Of a stretch of DNA of 64,000 nucleotides, positions 1-8,006 are shown piece by piece. Origin of the DNA: SIAJ01 sp036266155 (GTDB lineage: Bacteria; Planctomycetota; Planctomycetia; Gemmatales; Gemmataceae); NCBI GenBank assembly GCA_036266155.1, contig DATANR010000120.1, forward strand, positions 1 to 64,000. Reading direction: 5' to 3'. The notes beneath the pieces are model-generated. The model saw nothing but the letters and a program-made list of their open reading frames with translations. It was not told the DNA's origin and ran no database searches. Position 1 is the stretch's first letter. Each line of letters begins with the position of its first letter. Both the position numbers and the translations under genes were made by a program.

Positions 1-211
1 CTTCTTCGAGCTTGCGCGTGACGCTGGCTTCCATGTTGACGACGTCGCGGTCCGGCACCTTGGCGACGACCATCATCCGCGGGAAGCTGACCTCCGGGTA
101 AACGCTGCTCGGCATCCGCATGGCGCTATAGATGCCGCCCACGGTGAGCAGGGCGCAACTGAGGACCACGGCCCCGAAGTACGGTCGAACTTTGGAAGCG
201 ATGCTGGTCAT
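1..211 (-). CDS. RND efflux permease, N-terminal fragment
   Basis: Only the first 70 residues lie in the window; the gene runs off the left edge. The start ATG follows the adaptor's TGA with no gap, so the two are translated as one unit. The translation opens with one hydrophobic membrane helix (about residues 11-30) followed by MRMPSSVYPEVSFPRMMV and a conserved run into the porter domain, the normal N-terminus of AcrB/CusA-type resistance-nodulation-division pumps. Such pumps use proton flux to export drugs, metals or lipophiles across the envelope with a membrane fusion protein, here the preceding gene. The substrate cannot be told from this fragment. Confidence is high for the superfamily, low for the subfamily. 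Confidence 0.85.
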   Translation of the reverse strand, partial: MTSIASKVRPYFGAVVLSCALLTVGGIYSAMRMPSSVYPEVSFPRMMVVAKVPDRDVVNMEASVTRKLEE

Positions 212-1480
212 TCAATCGACTTCCACTTCGAGCTTGACGGCGTCGCCGGTCTGCAAGCCCTGGCCGCCTTCGACGACGAACAGTGCATCCTTGATGATGC
301 CGGACCACTTCTTCGCCGGATCTTTCTCCGGGTCGTCAACGGCGAGGAGTTCGATTTGATGGAGCGTGCGGTCGCGCATGCCGAGCGTGACCTTCAACCG
401 GCGGGCGATGCCGACGGTTTCCTCTTTGCCGTCGGCATTGGTCTGCGTCTTGACGTCGGTCACGATGACGACCGTCGGCTGCTCGTCGTCTTCTTGAATG
501 GCCGACTCCTTGATGTTCAGGCACTCCTTCCCCGGCCCAGTCAGCACGCGGATGCGCAAGACGCGGTTGGCGCGGAGATGAACTTCCTTATTCGACAATC
601 GCACCTTGACGGCGAAGTTGCCCGTTTCCGGCTCGGCCTGCTCGGCGATGAAGACGATCTCGCCTTCGGCTTCGACCGTCGCCACCGGCCCGGCGTCGAA
701 GCCGCCCGTGCGGGCAGCCTGCCCGAGTTTCAACTTGCCGACCAGGCTCGGGGGCACAAAGCACAGGACGTCGATCTGGTCGTCGATATCGATGATGTCC
801 GCGACCGGCGTACCGACGGAGAGGGTTTGCCCACGCACCACGAGGATGCGGCCTACTCGTCCCGCAATGGGCGCCGCCAGCGTGTGGAGCTTGAGTTGAG
901 CGCGAAGCGATTCCTGCTCCTTGATCCCGGCGGCCAGTCTGGCGGCGGCGGCAGCCTTCTTCGATTCCGCGTCCTTCAAGGCATATTCGGCTTGCAAGCG
1001 CGCGATCGGCGTGACGAGCCCGCGCGGGCCGCCAGGGGTTTTCTCGTCCATCGCTTGTAGTTGCTTCAAGCGTTCGATCTCGGCCTTGGCTAGCTCGACC
1101 GCGAATTGCGTTTGCTGTTGTTCTTCCTTGGTCACTTCTTGACCCGCCTCGGCCTTCGCGAGAGCAGCTTGAACAACGGTCGGATCGAGTTGAACGAGAA
1201 CGGTCCCCTTCTCGACGCGCTGCCCCTCAACGACCGGGCTGCTGCCAGTGTCGCTGAAAATCGATTGCACGCGACCCTCGACTGGCGCCGTGACGCGCGC
1301 GACCCGATCGGGCAAGGGAATCGTCGTGCCGAAGAGTTCGGTCCATTCCTCGAGGGCCGTTAGTGCCGGGCCTTCCCATTTGACGGTCGACGGCGGAGCG
1401 GTCTCTTCGGTCGGCGCGGCCGCCTTGCCGCAGCCGGCGGCGATGCAGGCGACGAGGCCGAGAAGGGAGCGTGTGGACAT
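212..1480 (-). CDS. RND efflux periplasmic adaptor (HlyD/MFP family) lipoprotein
   Basis: A 422-residue membrane fusion protein. The N-terminus MSTRSLLGLVACIAAGC looks like a lipoprotein signal ending in the lipobox AAGC, so the mature protein is probably lipid-anchored in the periplasm. A barrel-sandwich half motif (VTAPVEGRVQSIF) follows near residue 65, then a long alanine/glutamate-rich coiled coil (about 110-210), the second lipoyl half (LAAPIAGRVGRILVVRGQ) and beta-barrel domains. It should bridge the RND pump encoded immediately downstream to an outer-membrane channel. The frame stays open to 1666, but that extension is translated from a large inverted repeat (1502-1584); the start with the lipoprotein signal is preferred. 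No clear Shine-Dalgarno sequence is visible. Confidence 0.88.
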   Translation of the reverse strand: MSTRSLLGLVACIAAGCGKAAAPTEETAPPSTVKWEGPALTALEEWTELFGTTIPLPDRVARVTAPVEGRVQSIFSDTGSSPVVEGQRVEKGTVLVQLDPTVVQAALAKAEAGQEVTKEEQQQTQFAVELAKAEIERLKQLQAMDEKTPGGPRGLVTPIARLQAEYALKDAESKKAAAAARLAAGIKEQESLRAQLKLHTLAAPIAGRVGRILVVRGQTLSVGTPVADIIDIDDQIDVLCFVPPSLVGKLKLGQAARTGGFDAGPVATVEAEGEIVFIAEQAEPETGNFAVKVRLSNKEVHLRANRVLRIRVLTGPGKECLNIKESAIQEDDEQPTVVIVTDVKTQTNADGKEETVGIARRLKVTLGMRDRTLHQIELLAVDDPEKDPAKKWSGIIKDALFVVEGGQGLQTGDAVKLEVEVD

Positions 1481-1501
1481 GGTGCGTACCGAAACGACCC
1501 T

Positions 1502-1584
1502 TTGGAGTGCGGCGGGCTCACGCCGCTTTCTTTTTTTCGAGCGCTCACAAAGAAAGAAAGCGGCGTCGAGCCGCCGCACTCCAA
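1502..1584. repeat. 83-bp imperfect inverted repeat ending in TTGGAGTGCGGCGG
   Basis: The left arm (TTGGAGTGCGGCGGG-CTCACGCCGCTTTCTTT) and right arm (AAGAAAGCGGCGTCGAGCCGCCGCACTCCAA) are near-perfect reverse complements around a short AT-rich centre. The element ends 22 bp from the start codon of the efflux adaptor, so it lies in that operon's leader or promoter. The TTGGAGT end resembles the ends of the palindromic repeats at 19277-19334 and 28485-28526. It could be a MITE-like or REP-like unit, or an RNA structure controlling the efflux operon. It encodes no transposase. Confidence 0.8.
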
Positions 1585-1672
1585 GGTTGCGAACGATGCT
1601 CCCATCGTATCGACATGGGCCTACCGAGCATCCCTGGCCCGATGAACTGCTCCTCATCTTCGCCAATGCAGA

Positions 1673-1698
1673 CGGCCCCGGTCGACGGACCGGGGCCG
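1673..1698 (-). terminator. GC-rich hairpin downstream of the ribonucleotide reductase gene
   Basis: CGGCCCCGGTC pairs perfectly with GACCGGGGCCG over 11 bp with a 4-base loop, starting 26 bases past the stop codon of the reductase. There is no uridine run after it on the minus strand, so it is a terminator-like or 3'-stabilising hairpin rather than a textbook intrinsic terminator. Confidence 0.5.
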
Positions 1699-1723
1699 CA
1701 CGTTAATCACCATCGTGAATGCC

Positions 1724-4700
1724 TCAACTACATCCGCTCGTCTCGCCGCACGTGTCGCACTTGGCACAGGCGCCGCTGCGAACCAGGGTCAGCTGGCCGC
1801 AGGCGGAACAGGGGTCGCCTTCGTAGCCCTTCTGTCGGGCCTGCTTGATGCGATCGGCGAGCAACATGCCGCTGTCAGCCGCCGTTGCCGTCGCGGCGGC
1901 CGCTTTCGCGGCCGGGGTGGCGGCGTACCCGCCATTCGTCGACTTCGCCTGGCTGCCGTTCTTTCCCTTGGCGGATGATCCGTCGCTGCCGCCATTGACC
2001 GACGGGCCCGAATTGCCGCCGACATGCGCCGACTTCGGCACGGCCAAGCGGCGCGGGGCCTTCGACTCAATGATCCGCTCGGCGACGATCTCTTCGCCGT
2101 CGAAGTCCGGCTCGGGGCGATGGATCGAATCGCCGCGCAGGCTGTCGGGCTCCACGTGTGCGAGGTCGTAACGGCCGAGATACGTCACCGCCAACTCGCG
2201 GAAGATGTAATCGATGATCGACGTGGCCATCTTGATGTGCGGGTTGCCGGCCACGATGCCGTTCGGCTCGAAGCGGGTGAACACGAAGGCATCGACAAAT
2301 TCTTCGAGCGGCACGCCATGCTGGAGACCGAGCGACACGGCGATGGCGAAGCAGTTCGTCATGCTCCGGAAGGCGGCCCCTTCCTTGTGCATGTCGATGA
2401 AAATCTCGCCGAGCGCCCCATCCTCGTACTCGCCGGTCCGCAGATAAACCTTGTGGTTGCCGATGCGGGCCTTCTGTGTGTAGCCGGCCCGGCGATCGGG
2501 CAACCGGCGGCGGCGGGCGATGTAGCGATGGACAATCTTCTCCGCGATTTTGACGGCTTCCGGCTTGGCGGCGGCCGCGGGCGTCGCTGCGGCCGGTGTG
2601 GCTTCGTCGGCGACGGCCGCGAGCGTCTCCATCTCGGGAGCATCCGACACACTGTTGAGCGGCTGGCTCAGCTTCGACCCATCGCGATACAGGGCGTTGG
2701 CCTTGGTCATCAAGCTCCAACTCAGCTCGTACGCTTTCTTGACGTCCTCGACCGACGCGTCATGAGGCATGTTGATGGTCTTCGAGATCGCCCCGCTGAT
2801 GAACGGCTGGGCGGCGCCCATCATGCGAATGTGCGACTCGGCCGTCAGGAAACGCTTGCCATTCTTGCCGCACTTGTTGGCGCAGTCGAATACCGGCAGG
2901 TGCTCGGCCCGCAAGTGCGGAGCGTCCTCGACGGTCATCGTGCCGCAGACGAATTCGCTCGCCTCGGCGACCTGCTCGCGCGTGAAGCCGAGGTGCGCAA
3001 GCAAATCGAACGTTGGTGACTCATAAAGTTCCGGCCGGATGGCGAGCTTGTCGCGCAGGAAGTCGTCGCCGAGCGTCCAGCGATTGAAGACGAACTGAAT
3101 TTCGAACGCCCCGCTCATGGAGGCTTCGAGCTTCACCAGCACGTCATCCGTGAAGCCCTTGGCCCGCAGCGACGCCGGGTTGATATGCGGACAGCCGACG
3201 AGCGTGCCCGCCCCGCGGCAATAGCGGACGATGTCGTCGACCTGCTTCGCCGTGTAGCCCAGCCGTTCGAGGGCCGGCGGCACCGAGCCGTTGATGATCT
3301 TGAAGTAGCCGCCGCCCGCGAGCTTCTTGAACTTGACGAGCGCGAAGTCCGGCTCAATGCCCGTGGTGTCGCAATCCATCACCAGGCCGATCGTGCCGGT
3401 CGGCGCGACAACGGTTACCTGGGCATTGCGGAAGCCGTGGCGCTCGCCGAGTTCGACCATGCGGTCGGCCTCACGGCGCGCGGCCTGGAGCAGATACTGC
3501 GGGCAGTACAGCGGCGCGATGCCGACCGGCGTGACCGTCAGCCCTTCATATTGATGCGGCGGCTCGTTGTACGCGGCCCGACGGTGATTGCGGACGACCC
3601 GGAGCATGGCCTCCCTGTTCGCCTCGTAACGCGGGAACGGCCCGACCTCGGCCGCGATCTCGGCCGACGTCGCGTAGGAAACGCTATGCATGATCGCCGT
3701 CAAGGCGCCCGCCTGGGCCCGGCCCTCGTGCGAATCGTACGGGATGCCCTGGACCATCAGCAGCGCGCCGAGGTTGGCATAGCCGAGGCCGAGCGTGCGG
3801 TAGTCGTACGACTTCTGCGCCACCGGCTTGCTCGGGAACTGTGCCATGTAAACGCTGATTTCGAGGATCAACGTCCAAAGCCGATTGGCGTGAATGTACG
3901 AGTCAACGTCGAACTGGCCGCTCGCGGCATCGTGGAACTTGAGGAGGTTCAAGCTGGCGAGGTTACATGCCGTGTCGTCGAGGAAGAGGTATTCCGAGCA
4001 CGGGTTACTCGCATTGATGCGCCCGTCGCCGGGACAGGTATGCCACTCGTTGATCGTCGTGTCGAACTGCACGCCGGGGTCGGCACAGCTCCAGGCGGCG
4101 AAGGCGATCTCATCCCAGAGTTCGCGTGCCTTCATCGTCTGGCAGGGCTTCGGGGCGCGTTGTTCCTTGTTCGCCTTCTCTTTCTCAGTGCGCCAGTACA
4201 GGTTCCAGTCGCCATCCTCGTTGGCGGCCTTCATGAAATCGTTGCTGATGCGCACCGAATTGTTCGAGTTCTGGCCGCTGACCGTGTAATAGGCCTTCGA
4301 GTTCCAGTCGGTGTCGTACTCCTCGACTTCAATTGACGTGAATCCCTGATGGGCGAGCTGGATCACGCGAGCAATGTAGTTCTCGGGAACCAGGGCGGCG
4401 CGGGCCGCGATGATCGCCTTGCGCAGGCTGGGGTTCTTCTTCGGATTGAACTTGTCGGCGTCGGTTCCTTCGTGAAGCGCGCGGAGGACCGCGTTGAGGT
4501 GCTTGTTGAGCAGCTTCGACCCTTGCACCAGGGCCGCGACCTTCTGCTCTTCGACCACTTTCCAGTTGATGAACTCCTCAATGTCCGGATGATCGAGATC
4601 GAGCACGACCATCTTGGCCGCGCGGCGCGTGGTGCCGCCCGATTTGATCGCGCCGGCGGCGCGGTCGCCGATCTTGAGGAAGCTCATCAGGCCGGATGAC

Positions 4701-5425
4701 TTGCCGCCGCCCGAAAGAGGCTCACCTTCGCCGCGCAGGGCGGAGAAGTTGGAGCCGGTGCCGCTGCCGTACTTGAAGATGCGCGCCTCACGGACCCAAA
4801 GGTCCATGATGCCGCCCTCGTTGACAAGGTCGTCATCGACAGCCTGAATGAAGCAGGCGTGCGGGGCCGGCCGTTCGTAGGCGCTGGTGCTGCGCTCAAT
4901 CTGAGCGTTCAACGGATTGACGAAGTAGTGGCCCTGCGGAGGTCCTTCGATGCCGTACGCCCAGTTCAGCCCCGTGTTGAACCACTGGGGGCTGTTCGGG
5001 GCCGACATTTGCGCGGCCAGCATATAGCAGACTTCGTCGAAGAACGCGCGCGCGTCGCCTTCGGAAGAAAAGTAACCGCCCTTCCACCCCCAGTAGGTCC
5101 AACAGCCCGCCAGGCGGCGAAACACCTGCCGGCTATCCGTCTCGCCGACCAACTGGGCGCCGGTTGCGGGAACATTGCGTTGAAGCCATGCCGGGACGCC
5201 CTCTTCTGCAATTCGATTGGACATGTCGGGCACGCCAGCCCGGCGAAAATACTTCTGCGCCAGGATGTCGACCGCGACCTGGGACCAGCCGTCGGGGACC
5301 ATGACCTCCTTCATCTCAAAGACCACCGACCCGTTCGGATTGACGATCCGCGAGGCCCGTGACGTGAACTTGAGGCCGGCGAAAGCGTCGTGCCCTTCGC
5401 GCGTGTAATGGCGGCTGATGCGCAT
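1724..5425 (-). CDS. nrdJ: Adenosylcobalamin-dependent (class II) ribonucleoside-diphosphate reductase
   Basis: A 1233-residue enzyme that reduces ribonucleotides to deoxyribonucleotides using a radical generated from vitamin B12. Visible motifs: NSPQWFNTG in the first third; the catalytic-loop signature NPCSEY with Asn474, Cys476 and Glu478; PTGTIGLVMDCDTTGIEPDFA; and a C-terminal zinc-ribbon-like tail (CSACG...CAKCDTCGETSGCS) that carries Cys pairs used for re-reduction. The length matches the large planctomycete/cyanobacterial NrdJ form and no intein is present. An Ala/Lys/Gly-rich low-complexity linker precedes the zinc ribbon. The ATG at 5425 (MRISRHYTREG) is chosen over an open extension to 5572 because conservation appears to begin there. 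It looks monocistronic, and no class I reductase partner is present. Confidence 0.95.
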   Translation of the reverse strand: MRISRHYTREGHDAFAGLKFTSRASRIVNPNGSVVFEMKEVMVPDGWSQVAVDILAQKYFRRAGVPDMSNRIAEEGVPAWLQRNVPATGAQLVGETDSRQVFRRLAGCWTYWGWKGGYFSSEGDARAFFDEVCYMLAAQMSAPNSPQWFNTGLNWAYGIEGPPQGHYFVNPLNAQIERSTSAYERPAPHACFIQAVDDDLVNEGGIMDLWVREARIFKYGSGTGSNFSALRGEGEPLSGGGKSSGLMSFLKIGDRAAGAIKSGGTTRRAAKMVVLDLDHPDIEEFINWKVVEEQKVAALVQGSKLLNKHLNAVLRALHEGTDADKFNPKKNPSLRKAIIAARAALVPENYIARVIQLAHQGFTSIEVEEYDTDWNSKAYYTVSGQNSNNSVRISNDFMKAANEDGDWNLYWRTEKEKANKEQRAPKPCQTMKARELWDEIAFAAWSCADPGVQFDTTINEWHTCPGDGRINASNPCSEYLFLDDTACNLASLNLLKFHDAASGQFDVDSYIHANRLWTLILEISVYMAQFPSKPVAQKSYDYRTLGLGYANLGALLMVQGIPYDSHEGRAQAGALTAIMHSVSYATSAEIAAEVGPFPRYEANREAMLRVVRNHRRAAYNEPPHQYEGLTVTPVGIAPLYCPQYLLQAARREADRMVELGERHGFRNAQVTVVAPTGTIGLVMDCDTTGIEPDFALVKFKKLAGGGYFKIINGSVPPALERLGYTAKQVDDIVRYCRGAGTLVGCPHINPASLRAKGFTDDVLVKLEASMSGAFEIQFVFNRWTLGDDFLRDKLAIRPELYESPTFDLLAHLGFTREQVAEASEFVCGTMTVEDAPHLRAEHLPVFDCANKCGKNGKRFLTAESHIRMMGAAQPFISGAISKTINMPHDASVEDVKKAYELSWSLMTKANALYRDGSKLSQPLNSVSDAPEMETLAAVADEATPAAATPAAAAKPEAVKIAEKIVHRYIARRRRLPDRRAGYTQKARIGNHKVYLRTGEYEDGALGEIFIDMHKEGAAFRSMTNCFAIAVSLGLQHGVPLEEFVDAFVFTRFEPNGIVAGNPHIKMATSIIDYIFRELAVTYLGRYDLAHVEPDSLRGDSIHRPEPDFDGEEIVAERIIESKAPRRLAVPKSAHVGGNSGPSVNGGSDGSSAKGKNGSQAKSTNGGYAATPAAKAAAATATAADSGMLLADRIKQARQKGYEGDPCSACGQLTLVRSGACAKCDTCGETSGCS

Positions 5426-6010
5426 GGAGTAAAACCGTCCCTCATGGAAGGAAAATGATCGGCAACGCGGGTTTTCGCCAATGTTCGACTGGTGCCGAAC
5501 AGGCGGGGTGATTGCTTCCGGCCGCGGCCAGATGTGCGTTCCCTCGCGTTTGCCACAACCTAAGAATAACACAAACGTATAGCACTGAACAACTGTAATC
5601 TTTTGCTTCAGACAGAAGCGACTGGATTGCAGCGAGTGTCAGGCCGTTGGGTAGGAAGATAGCGATGGGAGGGGTCGAAGCGAAACAAGATTTTGAAGAA
5701 ATCGGGAAACAAGCTGATGGTCCAGCGCACAAGCGAAAGTTGTGACCCGACAGGACGGCAATGTCCCATCCTGAATCGCGCCAGCAGTTTGGAATGCACG
5801 CGCATCCAGGTCGCGGGCGGAGTGCGCGCCGTCTTCGTGAACGGATATTCCACTCAATCATCGCGACTTGATTTTCACTTAAGCTGCGTGTCGATGTCAG
5901 CTGAAGAGGTTCGATGAATCGTATTTCGACGTTGTCGATCGCGCGGGATTTTCGTGATTTATTGGATGGGATGTGATAGCTTCAAACCAACCTTCACCCG
6001 AGGAACAGTC
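5426..6010. other. Intergenic region between divergent nrdJ and lipoprotein/rex genes
   Basis: This 585-bp stretch holds the promoters of two divergent units. Short open frames occur on both strands but look compositionally random (Arg/Cys/Ser-rich, no motif). I looked for a cobalamin riboswitch upstream of nrdJ, for NrdR-box pairs and for a canonical Rex operator, and saw none with a convincing match. The AT-rich part near 5560-5700 is the likeliest place for promoter elements. Confidence 0.5.
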
Positions 6011-6640
6011 ATGAGGCGTCTACTTCCATTCGCAATGGTGAGCTTCGTGGCCGCCATCGCTTTGACCGGCTGCCATGATCCCCGGAACGCCGAGCGTGAT
6101 CGGTTCAAGGCTGAGGCGGATGCCGCCCGGGCTGAACAGGCCCGGACCACTGCCGAAATGGAGGTACTTCGCGCCGAGTTAGTTCGGACAACTGCCGAAC
6201 TCGTTCGCGCCCGAGCCGAACTCGATCTCATCGCGGGCCGTAGGCCTGAGCCCTTGCCGCTGCCGGCGCCCGAGACCACGAGCATCGAAAAGCAGTTCTC
6301 CACTCTTCATGCCAACTACAACAAAGGGGCGATCACGCTCGGCGAATGGGGCACGCTGAAGACCAAGGTGATTGAGCAGATCCCGAAGACGATTTTCCCA
6401 ACGGATCGGCGGACGCTCGGCCAGCGGATGATCGATTTGCACGGCAGCTACAACGCCAGCGACATCACCCTCGGCGAATGGGGACAGGTCAAAACAAAGC
6501 TCATTGCGCAACTACCTTCGCCTGGCATGGCCGGCCCGAACCTCGACACCGAACTCGGGGATTTGAAGCGGGCTTACGATGCGAACGCGATGACCCTGGG
6601 CGAGTGGACCGAGGCGAAGGCCATGGTCGCCAAGCGCTGA
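6011..6640 (+). CDS. Lipoprotein with coiled coil and three SHOCT-like repeats
   Basis: A 209-residue protein with a lipoprotein signal (MRRLLPF...IALTGC, Cys21 the predicted lipid-modified residue). Residues about 25-75 are a heptad-like Ala/Glu/Arg coiled coil. After a proline linker come three regularly spaced repeats with the core (I/M)TLGEW at residues 108-113, 152-157 and 194-199, 42-44 residues apart, each in a helix-turn-helix pattern like the SHOCT oligomerisation motif (L-x-x-G-x-(I/L)-(T/S)-xx-E-(F/W)-xx-K). The ATG at 6011 follows AGGA. The stop overlaps the rex start as TGATG, so translation is probably coupled. Its function is unknown; an envelope scaffold is the plainest guess. 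Confidence 0.7.
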   Translation: MRRLLPFAMVSFVAAIALTGCHDPRNAERDRFKAEADAARAEQARTTAEMEVLRAELVRTTAELVRARAELDLIAGRRPEPLPLPAPETTSIEKQFSTLHANYNKGAITLGEWGTLKTKVIEQIPKTIFPTDRRTLGQRMIDLHGSYNASDITLGEWGQVKTKLIAQLPSPGMAGPNLDTELGDLKRAYDANAMTLGEWTEAKAMVAKR

Positions 6641-7275
6641 TGGCGGATGAGCAGCGACCGTCGCGGGCCAGTGCAGCCCGTCTGAGCCTCTATCTTCGTT
6701 GTCTGGAAAACTGGCGGCGCGACGGTCGCGCGACCGCGTCGAGCCGTGACCTTGCCGCGGCGTTGGGAGTTGGCGACGCCCAGGTGCGGAAGGATCTGAC
6801 CCATGTCGGCAGCCTGGGTCGTCGCGGCGTCGGCTACAGCGTCGACAACCTCGCCGCCGCAATTCGTACGGCGCTTGGCATCGACCGCGAATGGCCGGCC
6901 GTGCTCGTGGGGGCCGGAAATCTCGCTCGCGCTCTTCTTCGCTACCAGGGATTTCCCGAGCGTGGCTTTCGGCTCGCGGCGCTCTTCGATGTCGATGATC
7001 ACAAGGTCGGAGAGAAGATCGCGGGCGTCGACGTGTTCTCCATGGCCGAACTCGGGCCGCGCTTGCGCTTGCTCGACGCCGAATTGGGCATCATCGCCGT
7101 GCCGGCTGAGGCCGCCCAGGAAGTCGGCGAAGCACTGGCCGCCGCAGGAATCCGCGGCGTGTTGAACTTCGCTCCGACCGTGCTGCGCTTGCCTACCGGC
7201 ATCGCCGTGGTCAACGTCGACCTCACGGTCCAACTCGAACAACTGGCGTTCCAGGTGCAGGCGGGTCGTGAATGA
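6640..7275 (+). CDS. rex: Redox-sensing transcriptional repressor Rex
   Basis: A 211-residue regulator that binds DNA when NAD+ is high and lets go when NADH rises, controlling respiration and fermentation genes. An N-terminal winged helix (residues about 10-75) contains the recognition helix motif AQVRKDLTHVGSLG and the following RRGVGY. A Rossmann fold begins with VLVGAGNLARAL (glycine motif at 91-96) and continues with ALFDVDDHKVGEKIAGVDV. The C-terminus NFAPTVLRLPTGIAVVNVDL fits the domain-swapped helix region of Rex. The ATG overlaps the stop codon of the upstream lipoprotein gene. Length and motif order are normal for Rex. Confidence 0.95.
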   Translation: MADEQRPSRASAARLSLYLRCLENWRRDGRATASSRDLAAALGVGDAQVRKDLTHVGSLGRRGVGYSVDNLAAAIRTALGIDREWPAVLVGAGNLARALLRYQGFPERGFRLAALFDVDDHKVGEKIAGVDVFSMAELGPRLRLLDAELGIIAVPAEAAQEVGEALAAAGIRGVLNFAPTVLRLPTGIAVVNVDLTVQLEQLAFQVQAGRE

Positions 7276-7286
7276 ACTCTTTGCCC

Positions 7287-7937
7287 TCACGGGTTCACCA
7301 CAACCTCACCGGCCGGACCGCGGAAGAGGATGTCGAGGCCGTTCAACACATCGCGTCCGAGTATGCGTTCCGTGCTTCCAAAATCTGCCTGCAACTGACA
7401 CTCATATTCCCGCCCATCCAGCCACACCCAAATCGTGAAGGACAGCGTCAACACCGAGGTATTTCCCACACCGGCCATCACGCCTGCTGACCCGTTGGCT
7501 GCATTGAGACCGAGCGATTGACAGTCCGACCATGGAAGGGCCGAGGCGTCTGACCCAGTGTCCGGAATGACTTGGTCAAAGGTCAGGCCCGTGGAACCGC
7601 TTGTCGCTCGGAATTCCGCCGACATCTGCGGAAGCGCCCGGTTCGGGTAGGCGGTGTCGTAAGCAAAGGATGCGCGACGCATGCGTGCGATGGGCTGATT
7701 CTCGCGGCCGACGCAAACGACGAATGGATGTGTTCCCGACCGGTGGGCGGCCGCCAGCACATCGCCCGGCCGAACATCTGATGCAACTACTTTTCCGGCA
7801 GCATACGCCACCCACCGATCGCGGTACTGTTCGAGAAGCTGATCTCGGTCGGCCCAATACCTGGCCTCGTTCGCGCGCCACTCCGGGTGGATCTGGGCTG
7901 CGACTTCCGGTGGAAGACCGTCAGCAAGGCTCTTCAT
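7287..7937 (-). CDS. DUF5678 / retropepsin-like aspartic protease domain fusion protein
   Basis: A 216-residue protein with no signal peptide. Residues about 26-80 (ARYWADRDQLLEQYRDRWVA ... HPFVVCVG) match the small DUF5678-like fold. Residues 115-206 look like a single retropepsin-type domain, with the active-site triplet D126-T-G-S and the C-terminal hydrophobic signature ILGRDVLNGLDILF (192-205). Retropepsins work as dimers, so one DTGS per chain is expected. It lies 69 bp downstream of a PSD1 gene in the same direction and converges with rex at 12 bp. The substrate is unknown. The aspartic protease fold is inferred from two short motifs. Confidence 0.65.
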   Translation of the reverse strand: MKSLADGLPPEVAAQIHPEWRANEARYWADRDQLLEQYRDRWVAYAAGKVVASDVRPGDVLAAAHRSGTHPFVVCVGRENQPIARMRRASFAYDTAYPNRALPQMSAEFRATSGSTGLTFDQVIPDTGSDASALPWSDCQSLGLNAANGSAGVMAGVGNTSVLTLSFTIWVWLDGREYECQLQADFGSTERILGRDVLNGLDILFRGPAGEVVVNP

Positions 7938-8006
7938 GGAACGACTCGCTCGGTGACGACGCGGTACCCCTGCATTCTAACCAATGTCGCCGCCGTCAGT
8001 CGCCTC

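Noticed and set aside
5426..5700. Cobalamin riboswitch or NrdR boxes upstream of nrdJ
   Set aside because: No B12-box-like core or paired NrdR palindromes could be found; ACACAAACGTATAGCAC near 5570 is only a partial match.
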